Positions 26,641 through 34,739 of a stretch of 64,000 bases of DNA are shown here, piece by piece. The notes under the pieces were generated by a model that was not told the origin of the DNA, searched no databases, and was given only the letters and a program-made list of their open reading frames with translations. Numbering within the stretch: position 1 is the stretch's first letter; each line of letters begins with the position of its first letter. The DNA is from Mesorhizobium loti CJ3sym (GTDB lineage: Bacteria > Pseudomonadota > Alphaproteobacteria > Rhizobiales > Rhizobiaceae): the NCBI RefSeq assembly GCF_000472785.1, contig NZ_AXAL01000013.1, positions 124,001 to 188,000 of the forward strand, given 5' to 3'. Made by a program: the position numbers and the translations under genes.

Positions 26641-27639
26641 ATGGAAAAACGCCGCATCGGCCAGACGGCGCTCGAGGTCACCGAGATCAGCTTTGGTGGT
26701 GCCGCGCTCGGCGGCCTTTATCGGGCCTGCTCGCGCGAACAGGCGATGGAGACGCTGCAAGGCGCCTGGGAAGCTGGCTTGCGCTATTTCGATACCGCGC
26801 CCTTCTATGGTTTTGGCCTGTCGGAGCGCCGCTTCGGCGATTTCCTGCGCTACAAGCCGCGCGATTCCTATGTGCTGTCGACCAAGGTCGGCCGCCTGTT
26901 CCGACCGGTGCCTGAAGACCAGGTACCCGATCACGCCTATGTCGATCCGCTGCCCTTCGCGCTGGACTACGACTATTCCTATGACGGCATCATGCGCTCG
27001 GTCGATTTCAGCTATGCGCGGCTTGGCCTCAACAAGATCGATATCCTGTATGTCCACGATATCGGCGCCTACACGCACGGCGTCGAGAAGAACAAACTGC
27101 ACTTTCGCCAGCTGATGGACGGTGGCCTCAAGGCGCTCGAGGAGCTGAAACGGGCCGGCACGATTTCCGCCTATGGGCTCGGAGTCAACGAAGTCCAGAT
27201 CTGCCTCGACGTGATGCGCCGGGCGCCGCTCGACTGCATCCTGCTCGCCAGCCGCTATTCCTTGCTCGACCGTAGCGCGGAAGCCGAACTGCTGCCCTTG
27301 TGCCTGAAACAACAGACATCGCTGGTCATCGGCGGCGTCTTCAATTCCGGCATATTGGCGACCGGGCCAGTGCAAGGCGCGCATTTCGATTACCAACCCG
27401 CCAGCCGCGATGTCCTCGACCGGGTCGACGCCATGGAGAAGATCGCCGGCGAAGGTGGCTATCCCCTAGCGGCGGCCGCATTCCAGTTCCCCCTGCACGA
27501 GCCGACGGTCGCCACTGTGCTGACCGGCACCGCCAAACTGGCGAACCTGACACGCAATCTCGAATTGCTCGACGTCGATGTGCCGGAGACGGAATATCAG
27601 CGATATCGTCCTTACACGGTGGTGCAGAACCTGGCGTGA
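26641..27639 (+). CDS. Aldo/keto reductase, D-threo-aldose/L-fucose 1-dehydrogenase-like
   Basis: The 332 residues start at the ATG preceded by GGGGAGG; a TTG two codons earlier is less likely. The AKR tetrad is Asp51, Tyr56, Lys82 and His139. The overall pattern (FDTAPFYGFGLSERRFGDFL, SVDFSYARLGLNKIDILYVHDIG, FNSGILATG) matches the branch that contains D-threo-aldose 1-dehydrogenase and pyridoxal 4-dehydrogenase, which oxidise L-fucose, L-galactose or D-arabinose to lactones with NAD(P). Next to a sugar-acid dehydratase and a sugar importer, the sugar-dehydrogenase role fits better than pyridoxal oxidation. Confidence 0.83.
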   Translation: MEKRRIGQTALEVTEISFGGAALGGLYRACSREQAMETLQGAWEAGLRYFDTAPFYGFGLSERRFGDFLRYKPRDSYVLSTKVGRLFRPVPEDQVPDHAYVDPLPFALDYDYSYDGIMRSVDFSYARLGLNKIDILYVHDIGAYTHGVEKNKLHFRQLMDGGLKALEELKRAGTISAYGLGVNEVQICLDVMRRAPLDCILLASRYSLLDRSAEAELLPLCLKQQTSLVIGGVFNSGILATGPVQGAHFDYQPASRDVLDRVDAMEKIAGEGGYPLAAAAFQFPLHEPTVATVLTGTAKLANLTRNLELLDVDVPETEYQRYRPYTVVQNLA

Positions 27640-27712
27640 AACCGACACCATTTTGACAGGCTCGATGAGAGGTCCAACTTCACAAATCCGCGACCCCGCC
27701 AAAAGAATGAAC

Positions 27713-27753
27713 ATTCCATATTGACGAGTACATGGAATTAATATTCCATGTAC
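27713..27753. promoter_or_regulatory. Strong palindrome GTACATGGAAT-N4-ATTCCATGTAC with a third half site
   Basis: The 11-bp arms at 27728-27738 and 27743-27753 are perfectly complementary around TAAT. A further ATTCCAT at 27713-27719 gives a third half site. TGGAAT...ATTCCA resembles operators of IclR-type regulators; no such regulator is in this window. It lies 220 bp upstream of the sugar-binding-protein gene. Confidence 0.65.
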
Positions 27754-27863
27754 TGCTAACGAAACGGGCGCGTTGGCAGCGCCAAGGGAGGAGCAGCGTG
27801 TGAATGCGTGTCCGCCCTCATGGGAGGACCGGCGCGAAACACCGCTTGCATCGCCCGGGTCGA

Positions 27864-27903
27864 TGCATTATCAAAACATGGCAACTGTTTTTTATTGATA
27901 AAG
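27864..27903 (+). promoter_or_regulatory. Second copy of the AACTGTTTTTT-N3-GATAAA motif
   Basis: AACTGTTTTTT-ATT-GATAAA at 27883-27902 matches the motif before the uxaA-like gene with the same spacing, and AAAACA-N7-TGTTTT makes a dyad with TTATCA/TGATAA outside it. It probably binds the same regulator, likely the divergent GntR protein at 23.9 kb. Confidence 0.6.
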
Positions 27904-27974
27904 TTCTGTTTGGGCCACGCCTATCCGAACCGAGCTTTCGTAACGTTCACCGGGCGACGTAGGGAGGATCCTAA

Positions 27975-28970
27975 ATGAAATTCGTAACCAGCATACTCAA
28001 CCGCCGTGCCTTCATGGCTCTGGCAGCAGCTTCGATGCTCGCCGGTGTCATGCATTCGGCACCGGTTTCGGCGGCGGACGTGACCATTCCGATCATCGTC
28101 AAGGACACCACGTCCTTCTATTGGCAGATCGTTCTGGCCGGCGCCCGCAAGGCCGGCAAGGATCTCGGCGTCAATGTGCCGGAGCTTGGCGCCCAGGCTG
28201 AGACCGACGTCAACGGCCAGATCTCGATCCTCGAAAACGCCGTCGCCAGCAACCCGGCGGCGATCGTCATCTCGCCGACCGAATTCAAGGCGCTCGGCAA
28301 GCCGATCGATGAGGCCGCTGCCAAGGTCAAGATCATCGGCATCGATTCCGGCGCCGACTCCAAGGCCTTCACTTCGTTCCTGACCACCGACAACGTCCAG
28401 GGTGGCCGTGTCGCCGCCGACGGCCTCGCAGCCGCCATCGGCGCCGCCAATGGCGGCAAGATCGAGGGCGACGTCGCCCTGATCACCAACGCACCCGGCG
28501 CCGGCTCGCTCGAACAGCGCAAGCAGGGCTTCACCGAACAGCTCAAGGCCAAATATCCGGGCCTCAAGCTGGTCGCCGACAAGTACGCTGACGGCCAGGC
28601 CACCACCGGCCTCAACATCGCCACCGACCTGATCACCGCCAACCCGAACCTCAAGGGTATCTTCGCCTCCAACCTGATCATGGCGCAGGGCGTCGGTCAG
28701 GCTGTCGCCGAAAACAACCTTGGCGGCAAGCTGGCGCTGGTCGGCTTCGACAGCGACGAGAAGCTGATCAAGTTCCTCAACGACGGCGTCATTTCCGCCC
28801 TCGTCGTCCAGGATCCCTACCGGATGGGCTATGACGGCATCAAGACCGCGCTCGCCGCCTCGAAGGGCGAGAAGGTCGAAGCCAATGTCGACACTGGCGC
28901 CAATCTGGTGACCAAGGACAATATGAAGGATCCCAAGATCGACGCGCTGCTCAACCCGAAGCTCAAGTAA
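27975..28970 (+). CDS. Periplasmic sugar-binding protein of an Rbs-type ABC importer
   Basis: The 331 residues have a long signal peptide (RRAFMALAAASMLAGVMHSAPVSA) and a type-1 periplasmic-binding fold (VTIPIIVKDTTSFYWQIVLAGARKAGKDLGV, SPTEF, DSGADS, GFDSDEKLIKFL). GGGAGGA precedes the ATG. RbsB-type proteins bind pentoses, hexoses or polyols; an L-sugar is plausible given the neighbouring dehydrogenase and dehydratase. A stem-loop follows the stop codon. Confidence 0.92.
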   Translation: MKFVTSILNRRAFMALAAASMLAGVMHSAPVSAADVTIPIIVKDTTSFYWQIVLAGARKAGKDLGVNVPELGAQAETDVNGQISILENAVASNPAAIVISPTEFKALGKPIDEAAAKVKIIGIDSGADSKAFTSFLTTDNVQGGRVAADGLAAAIGAANGGKIEGDVALITNAPGAGSLEQRKQGFTEQLKAKYPGLKLVADKYADGQATTGLNIATDLITANPNLKGIFASNLIMAQGVGQAVAENNLGGKLALVGFDSDEKLIKFLNDGVISALVVQDPYRMGYDGIKTALAASKGEKVEANVDTGANLVTKDNMKDPKIDALLNPKLK

Positions 28971-28987
28971 GCATCGGCATGAAAACT

Positions 28988-29014
28988 GTTTCCGGGGCCC
29001 CGCGCCCCGGAAAC
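28988..29014 (+). terminator. Intercistronic stem-loop after the rbsB-like gene
   Basis: A perfect 11-bp stem, GTTTCCGGGGC and GCCCCGGAAAC, with loop CCCGC starts 18 bases past the stop. There is no T run after it, so it may stabilise the upstream mRNA or attenuate reading into the ATPase gene. Confidence 0.78.
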
Positions 29015-29127
29015 ATCAGCTTCTGGCACAAACGGCTTGGCAATCCGCTGCCTTGGGCTAGGCTGCCAATGAGGTCTGTAACAGCCTCGCCGCCTGCCAA
29101 CCGTGAGACCAATCTGGGAGGATTGCC

Positions 29128-30651
29128 ATGATTTCGACAGCGCAGGACCTGCATCCCGCCCCCGCGCTGGAACCAGGGCGGACCATCCTCGAATTGCGGG
29201 GACTGGAGAAGCGCTATCCCGGCACGCACGCGCTGAAGCCGGTCAATCTTGCTTTCAAATCAGGCGAAATCCACGCCATCGTCGGCGAGAATGGCGCCGG
29301 CAAATCAACCCTCATCAAGCTCTTGACCGGCGTCATGCCGCGCACCTCCGGAGAGGTGATCTGGGAAGGCCAGCCGGCAGCGCTCGCGACCCCGCATGAG
29401 GCGATGGCGCTCGGCATCAATGCCGTGCACCAGGAGGTCGTGCTTTGCCGCCATTTGACGGTCGCCGCCAACATGTTCCTCGGCGAGGAGAACTCCCGCT
29501 TCGGCATCCTGCAGCAGCGCGCCATGGTCAAGGAAGCACAGAAGATCATCGACGATCTCGGCTTCGACCTGCCGGCGCATGTCACGCTGGGCGACCTTAC
29601 AATCGGCCAGCAGCAGCTGATCGCGGCAGCTCGCGCCACCGTGCGCGGCACCAAATTCCTGATCTTCGACGAGCCGACCGCTTACCTCACCCGCAAGGAG
29701 GCCGACCAGCTCTTCACCCTGATCCGCCGGCTGAAGGGCGAAGGCGTGACGATCATCTATATCAGCCACCGTATGGAGGAAGTGTTCGAGCTCGCCGACC
29801 GTGTTTCCGTGCTGCGCGACGGCACGCTGGTCGGCACCCGCAACATCGCCGAGACCAATGACGCCGAGCTGGTCAAGATGATGATCAACCGCTCGATCGA
29901 GCAGGTCTATCACAAGGAGCACTTCACGCCGGGCGCCGCCATCATCGAGGCACGCAATCTCTCCGGCAAGGGCTTCGAGGATATCTCGATGACGGTTCGC
30001 GCCGGCGAGATCGTCGGGCTGTACGGTCTGATCGGTGCCGGGCGCAGCGAGTTCGTCACCACGCTTTACGGCCGCCACCGCAAGTCGGCCGGCCAGATTC
30101 TGTGGCAAGACAAGCCAGTTCAGGTCAACTCCGAACATGACGCGATCAAGCTCGGCATGGCGCTGGCGCCGGAAAGCCGCCGCGATCAGGGCCTGTGTCT
30201 CAATTTGCCGGTTGGCCTCAATCTCAACCTGCCGATCTACAAGCGCATTTCGAACAATCTGCTGATTTCGAGCGCGCAGGAAAAGACGCAAGCCGACCGC
30301 CAGATTGCCGATCTGCGCATCAAGACGCCAACGCGCGGCGCACTCGCCTCCAGTCTGTCGGGCGGCAATCAGCAGAAGATCGTCATCGGCAAATGGCTGG
30401 CGCACGGCGCCAAGTTGTTCATCTTCGACGAGCCGACGGTGGGCGTCGATGTCGGCACCAAGGCCGAAATCTACCGCCTGTTCGGCGCGCTGCTGTCGAA
30501 AGGCGCCGGCATCATCCTGATCTCATCCTATCTGCCGGAGGTCTATGAGCTCGCCGACACGCTGCATGTGTTCCGGCGCGGCAGGCTGGTGGCCAGCCAC
30601 GGCTTTCGCGCCGCCAGCCATGAAGACGTGCTGACGCAGGCGATCGGCTAA
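29128..30651 (+). CDS. Sugar ABC transporter ATP-binding protein (RbsA/MglA type, two ATPase domains)
   Basis: The 507 residues carry two ABC domains. The first has Walker A GENGAGKST, Walker B FLIFDEPTAYL and IYISHRMEEV. The second has the degenerate Walker A GLIGAGRSE usual for this family, LSGGNQQKI, and LFIFDEPTVGVD. The signature of the first domain is unusual (LTIGQQQLI). GGGAGGA lies before the ATG. It pairs with the binding protein and permease on either side. Confidence 0.94.
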   Translation: MISTAQDLHPAPALEPGRTILELRGLEKRYPGTHALKPVNLAFKSGEIHAIVGENGAGKSTLIKLLTGVMPRTSGEVIWEGQPAALATPHEAMALGINAVHQEVVLCRHLTVAANMFLGEENSRFGILQQRAMVKEAQKIIDDLGFDLPAHVTLGDLTIGQQQLIAAARATVRGTKFLIFDEPTAYLTRKEADQLFTLIRRLKGEGVTIIYISHRMEEVFELADRVSVLRDGTLVGTRNIAETNDAELVKMMINRSIEQVYHKEHFTPGAAIIEARNLSGKGFEDISMTVRAGEIVGLYGLIGAGRSEFVTTLYGRHRKSAGQILWQDKPVQVNSEHDAIKLGMALAPESRRDQGLCLNLPVGLNLNLPIYKRISNNLLISSAQEKTQADRQIADLRIKTPTRGALASSLSGGNQQKIVIGKWLAHGAKLFIFDEPTVGVDVGTKAEIYRLFGALLSKGAGIILISSYLPEVYELADTLHVFRRGRLVASHGFRAASHEDVLTQAIG

Positions 30652-30676
30652 CAACAAAAGAAGAAGCGGAGGAACC

Positions 30677-31642
30677 ATGAGCACCGAAGTCATACCGGTA
30701 GAAAAACCGAAGCGGAACTACAACGTCCTGTTCGGGCTGACGCTGCTGGCTTTGCTGGTGCTGCTCTGGATCATCCTCTCCTTGGCGACGCCAAGCTTTG
30801 CCTCGGGCAACAACATTGCCAATCTTCTGCGCCAGGGCTCGATGATCGCCATCATGGCGGTCGGCCAGACCTTCGTCATCATCACCGGCGGCATCGATCT
30901 GTCGGTCGGCGCCGTCGTCGGCTTCGCCACCGTTATCGTTGCCCTGCTGATCAATGCCGGTGTCCCCATATGGCTTGCCATTCTGGCGACGCTGCTGGTC
31001 GGCGTTGCCATCGGCATGTTCCATGGCTTCGGCATCGTCAAGATGGGGCTGCCACCCTTCATCATCACGCTGGCGACGCTGACCTCGCTGCGCGGCATCG
31101 GCTTGCTGATGACCAACGGCAATTCGATCAACATCAACAGCGACAGCTTCACGGCTTTCTCGCGCAATTCCTTCATCGGCATCCCCAACCTGTTCTGGAT
31201 GGTCATCCTGGTCGGCATTCCGGCTTATGTGTTCCTGCATCACAGCCGCTGGGGCCGGTATCTCTTCTCGGTCGGCTCCAACGCCGAGGCCTCGCGCCTG
31301 TCCGGCGTCAACGTCCAGCGCACCATATACATGGCCTACACGCTGTCGGGCCTGTGCGCCGCCTTCGTCGGCGTGTTGCTCGCTGCCCGTATCGGCATCG
31401 GCAACCCGACGCAGGCCGAAGGCTGGGAACTGCAGGCGATCGCCTCGTCGGTGATCGGCGGCACCTCGCTGTTCGGCGCCGTCGGGTCGGTGCACGGCCC
31501 GTTGCTCGGCGCCTTCATCCTGGCGACCATCAACAACGGCGCCAACCTGCTCAACGTGAATTCGTTCTGGCAGCGCATCATCACCGGCGCGCTGATCATC
31601 ATCATCGTCTATTTCGACGGGCTGCGCCGCCGCGGCAAGTAG
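30677..31642 (+). CDS. Sugar ABC transporter permease (RbsC type)
   Basis: The 321 residues have eight to ten membrane helices and the RbsC-family segments FVIITGGIDLSVGA, RWGRYLFSVGSNAEASRLSGVNV and a C-terminal GALIIIIVYFDGL. GGAGG lies eight bases before the ATG. It completes the importer started at 27975. Confidence 0.94.
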   Translation: MSTEVIPVEKPKRNYNVLFGLTLLALLVLLWIILSLATPSFASGNNIANLLRQGSMIAIMAVGQTFVIITGGIDLSVGAVVGFATVIVALLINAGVPIWLAILATLLVGVAIGMFHGFGIVKMGLPPFIITLATLTSLRGIGLLMTNGNSININSDSFTAFSRNSFIGIPNLFWMVILVGIPAYVFLHHSRWGRYLFSVGSNAEASRLSGVNVQRTIYMAYTLSGLCAAFVGVLLAARIGIGNPTQAEGWELQAIASSVIGGTSLFGAVGSVHGPLLGAFILATINNGANLLNVNSFWQRIITGALIIIIVYFDGLRRRGK

Positions 31643-31697
31643 GCCGACGAGCAATCAATCGCCGGACCGCCACACAAGCGGGGCCGGCGATTTCATC

Positions 31698-31746
31698 GGA
31701 GCAATTCCAGGAAAAGTGTGAAGCGTTTTCCCACAGGAATTGCTCC
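31698..31746. repeat. Small rhizobial repeat (GAGCAATTCC family), copy 2
   Basis: Perfect 11-bp ends GGAGCAATTCC / GGAATTGCTCC enclose GGAAAA/TTTTCC, giving a nested hairpin. It shares AGCAATTCCAGGAAAAGTG with the copy at 6861. It lies between the permease and the zinc dehydrogenase gene. Confidence 0.8.
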
Positions 31747-31772
31747 AAGAATGAGACAGACTGGATCAAGAT

Positions 31773-32789
31773 ATGAAAGCCGTCGTCTGCCGCTCGCCCG
31801 GCGACCTTGTCCTGGAAGACCGTCCCGCGCCTGGAAAACCGCCTGCCGGCTGGGCGCTGGTGGCAGTCAGCCATGTCGGCATCTGCGGCACCGACTACCA
31901 CATTTTCGAGGGCAAGCACCCGTTCCTCGCCTATCCCCGCATCATGGGCCACGAGGTGTCGGGAACGATCGTCGAGACCGGTGAAGGCGTCGACCTTGCG
32001 GTTGGTGAACCGGTCGTCATCAATCCCTATCTGTCCTGCGGCAAGTGCATCGCCTGCCGGCACGGCAAGCCGAACTGCTGCGTCAAGATCGAGGTGCTCG
32101 GCGTGCATCGCGACGGAGCCATGTGCGAGAAGATCCTGGTGCCGGCGCAAAACCTCTATCCGGCCAATGGCCTGTCGCTGGCCGACGCCGCCGCCGTCGA
32201 ATTCCTGGCCATCGGCGCGCATGCCGTGCGGCGTGCTAGGGCTGATGCCGGTGCCCGCACGCTGGTCATCGGCGCCGGCCCGATCGGGCTCGGCACCGCC
32301 ATCTTCGCCCGCATCGCCGGGCTCGACGTGACGCTGCTCGACATGAGCAGCGAACGGCTTGCCTTCGCGGCGGCCGAACTCGGCTTCCAGACCCTCGACG
32401 GCTCACGCGGAGCGGTACCCGATCTGGTCGGGGAAGCGACATCAGGCGAAGGCTTCGACGTGGTCTTCGACGCCACCGGCAACACCGCCTCGGTGCAGTC
32501 AGCCTTCGCCCATGTCGCGCATGGCGGGACATTGGTGCTGGTCAGCGTCGTCAAGGACGACATCGTCTTTTCCGACCCGGAATTCCACAAGCGTGAAATG
32601 ACGCTAATCGGCAGCCGCAATGCGCTACGTGCCGACTTCGACCATGTCGCTGCCTCGATCCGCAACGGCGCCGTACCGCTGGCCAAGCTCGTCACCCACC
32701 GCACCTCGCTTGCCGATACGCCGCGCGATCTCGCCAGATGGGCGCATGAGAAATCCGGCCTGATCAAGGCTGTGATCGAGATTGGATAA
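31773..32789 (+). CDS. Zinc-dependent sugar/polyol dehydrogenase (MDR family)
   Basis: The 338 residues have the catalytic-zinc residues in GICGTDYH and GHEVSG, the structural-zinc cysteines in SCGKCIACRHGKPNCC, and a Rossmann motif VIGAGPIGLG. Relatives oxidise L-idonate, L-gulonate, L-galactonate, sorbitol or threonine. The preceding importer and the upstream dehydratase favour a sugar acid such as L-galactonate, but the sequence does not prove it. It ends close to the convergent phnF gene. Confidence 0.85.
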   Translation: MKAVVCRSPGDLVLEDRPAPGKPPAGWALVAVSHVGICGTDYHIFEGKHPFLAYPRIMGHEVSGTIVETGEGVDLAVGEPVVINPYLSCGKCIACRHGKPNCCVKIEVLGVHRDGAMCEKILVPAQNLYPANGLSLADAAAVEFLAIGAHAVRRARADAGARTLVIGAGPIGLGTAIFARIAGLDVTLLDMSSERLAFAAAELGFQTLDGSRGAVPDLVGEATSGEGFDVVFDATGNTASVQSAFAHVAHGGTLVLVSVVKDDIVFSDPEFHKREMTLIGSRNALRADFDHVAASIRNGAVPLAKLVTHRTSLADTPRDLARWAHEKSGLIKAVIEIG

Positions 32790-32803
32790 ACTGCGACGGA
32801 CGC

Positions 32804-33553
32804 TTAGAGCGCCGACAGCTTCAGCTCCACCCGTTCCGCCGGGAAGCGTGACTCGGAAAACTGGACCGGCTGGCCGTCAGGCGTGACATTGACGGAGATC
32901 GTCACCAGAACGATGGCGCCCGGCTGTAGGGCGAGGTCGGCGAGATCGGCCGCATCGGCGTGGCGCGCCGACAGCACGGTGGACTGCCTGAGATAATCGT
33001 CTATGCCGAAACGGGCCAACGACGCGGTAATCGAGCCGGTCTCAGCCATCGCCTTGTCGATGCCGGCAAAGCGCTTGGCCTCAAACCAGCCGGCGGCGCG
33101 TGACACAGGCCGTCCGTCGGCTTCACCGCGCGTCTCCAACCTTATCACCTCGGCCCCCCTGCCAAGGCCAAGCCCCTCGGCGACACGCTGGCTGGCCGGC
33201 TCGACCGATGAGGAGAGCAGCACGATATGCCGTTCCGACGTCTGCCCTTGCAGGCCTGTCGAAAAGCGCGTGCGCGCGCCGATCGGATAGGACAGCCGCT
33301 TGCGCGACAAGACGAAGGTGCCGCGCCCCTGCTCGGCCCGCAGCACACCTTCCTGCACGAGGGCCGATATGGCGCTGCGCACCGTGTGGCGGTTGACGCC
33401 ATAGCGTTCGGCGAGCGCCACTTCCGGCGGCAGCGCGGCATTCTCGGCGAAGTCGCCCACCGCAATTCCGTGCAGGATCTTGTCGGCAATCTGCCGCCAC
33501 AGCGACACGCCGCTGCGCCGCTCGATGCTGTCGGCCGCCATTTGCCCAATCAT
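32804..33553 (-). CDS. phnF: PhnF, GntR/HutC-family phosphonate regulator
   Basis: The 249 residues have an N-terminal winged helix (WRQIADKILHGIAVGDFAE..., LAERYGVNRHTVRSAISALVQEGVLRAEQGRGTFV) and a C-terminal UTRA ligand domain. PhnF represses phn genes in several bacteria. It is divergent from phnG with a short region that holds a perfect TTGTCTAT/ATAGACAA inverted repeat. It probably represses the operon when phosphonate or phosphate signals call for it. Confidence 0.93.
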   Translation of the reverse strand: MIGQMAADSIERRSGVSLWRQIADKILHGIAVGDFAENAALPPEVALAERYGVNRHTVRSAISALVQEGVLRAEQGRGTFVLSRKRLSYPIGARTRFSTGLQGQTSERHIVLLSSSVEPASQRVAEGLGLGRGAEVIRLETRGEADGRPVSRAAGWFEAKRFAGIDKAMAETGSITASLARFGIDDYLRQSTVLSARHADAADLADLALQPGAIVLVTISVNVTPDGQPVQFSESRFPAERVELKLSAL

Positions 33554-33621
33554 GACTCGCCCCCAGCCCTGTCATCCACCCGTCATGGACACGCGTTAGG
33601 TAATATGTATAATTTGTATAG

Positions 33622-33641
33622 TTGTCTATATCAATAGACAA
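33622..33641. promoter_or_regulatory. Likely PhnF operator
   Basis: A perfect inverted repeat, TTGTCTAT-ATCA-ATAGACAA, lies 24 bases before the phnG start in the only region between phnF and the phn operon. GTCTA...TAGAC dyads are typical of HutC-type GntR sites. The AT-rich TATGTATAATTTGTATA just upstream probably contains promoter elements. Confidence 0.8.
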
Positions 33642-33665
33642 ATTTAGCCAAGAGGAATGTTGCTG

Positions 33666-34127
33666 ATGCGAGGACAGGAAGCCCGCGACCAGACCGAGCG
33701 CAAGGCCGCCATGGCGACACTGGCGCAATCGAGCGGCGACGATATCGTCCGGCTCTGGAACGAGGCCGGCCTGCCTTCGCAAGCCGAACTGCTGCGCGGT
33801 CCCGAGACCGGCCTGGTGACGCTGCGCGGTCGTATCGGCGGCGGCGGCGCACCCTTCAATGTCGGCGAGGCGACCGTCACCCGCGCCACCGTCCGCCTTC
33901 CCTCCGGACAGGTCGGCCATTGCTACGCGCTTGGCCGCGACAAGCAGAAGGCCAAGCTGGCGGCTATCGCCGACGCGCTGTGGCAGGATCCTGCCCGCCG
34001 CGCCGAGGTCGAGGCCAGGCTGATCGCGCCTTTGAGATCGGCGCTCACCACTGCCCATGAAAAACGCCGCGGCGAGACGGCGGCTACGAAGGTGGATTTC
34101 TTCACCATGGTTCGCGGAGAAGACTGA
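33666..34127 (+). CDS. phnG: PhnG, C-P lyase core subunit
   Basis: The 153 residues match PhnG length and pattern (LLRGPETGLVTLRGRIGGGGAPFNVGEATVTRATVRL, GHCYALGRDKQKAKLAAIADAL). The ATG at 33666 has AGAGGA nine bases upstream; the ATG at 33657 lacks spacing. PhnG forms the core with PhnH, I and J that makes ribose 1-methylphosphonate triphosphate and breaks its C-P bond. Its stop shares a base with the phnH start (TGATG). Confidence 0.95.
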   Translation: MRGQEARDQTERKAAMATLAQSSGDDIVRLWNEAGLPSQAELLRGPETGLVTLRGRIGGGGAPFNVGEATVTRATVRLPSGQVGHCYALGRDKQKAKLAAIADALWQDPARRAEVEARLIAPLRSALTTAHEKRRGETAATKVDFFTMVRGED

Positions 34128-34738
34128 TGGATATCGCAGCGCAATCGATCGAGGGCGGTTTCGCCGATCCGGTGTTCAACGCCCAGACCGTTTTCCGCGC
34201 CGTCATGGACGCGATGGCGCGGCCGGGTAGCGTGCAGCCTTTGCCGGCCTTGGCCCGCCCGCCGGCGCCGCTCTCGGCGACCGCCGGCGCCGTAGCCCTG
34301 GCGCTCTGCGACAATGACACGCCGCTCTGGCTTGACCCGGCCCTGCACGCCTCCGCCGCGATCCGCTCCTGGCTTGGTTTCCACAGCGGCGCGCCGCTGG
34401 CCAACACGCCAGCCGATGCGCATTTCTCATTTGTCGCCACGCCGGCTGAAATGATGGCGCTCGACGGCTATTCACAGGGCACGCAGGATTACCCCGACCG
34501 CTCGACCACCCTGATCCTGCAGGTCGGCGACCTCACTTCAGGCGCTCCGCTGCTGCTCGAAGGTCCTGGCATCGAAACCAGCGCCACGATCGCGCCGGCG
34601 CAGATGCCGCGCCACTTCGTCGAGCAGTGGAAGCAGAACACCAAGCGTTTTCCGCGCGGCGTCGACATCATTCTCGCCACCGCTGAAGGCGTAGCCTGCC
34701 TGCCGCGCACGACGCGCATCAAGACGATGGAGGCGTAG
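34127..34738 (+). CDS. phnH: PhnH, C-P lyase core subunit
   Basis: The 203 residues show the PhnH features: GFADPVFNAQTVFRAVMDAMARPG near the start, GTQDYPDRSTTLILQV, and LLEGPGI. PhnH binds PhnG and PhnJ in the core complex. It starts one base before the phnG stop ends and is followed by phnI after one base. Confidence 0.95.
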   Translation: MDIAAQSIEGGFADPVFNAQTVFRAVMDAMARPGSVQPLPALARPPAPLSATAGAVALALCDNDTPLWLDPALHASAAIRSWLGFHSGAPLANTPADAHFSFVATPAEMMALDGYSQGTQDYPDRSTTLILQVGDLTSGAPLLLEGPGIETSATIAPAQMPRHFVEQWKQNTKRFPRGVDIILATAEGVACLPRTTRIKTMEA

Positions 34739-34739
34739 C

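Noticed and set aside
27941..27955. GTAACGTTCAC before the Rbs-type binding-protein gene as a third LacI operator
   Set aside because: It shares only the AACGTT core with the two operators at 17.2-17.5 kb and lacks the outer AATCTG/CAGATT arms.
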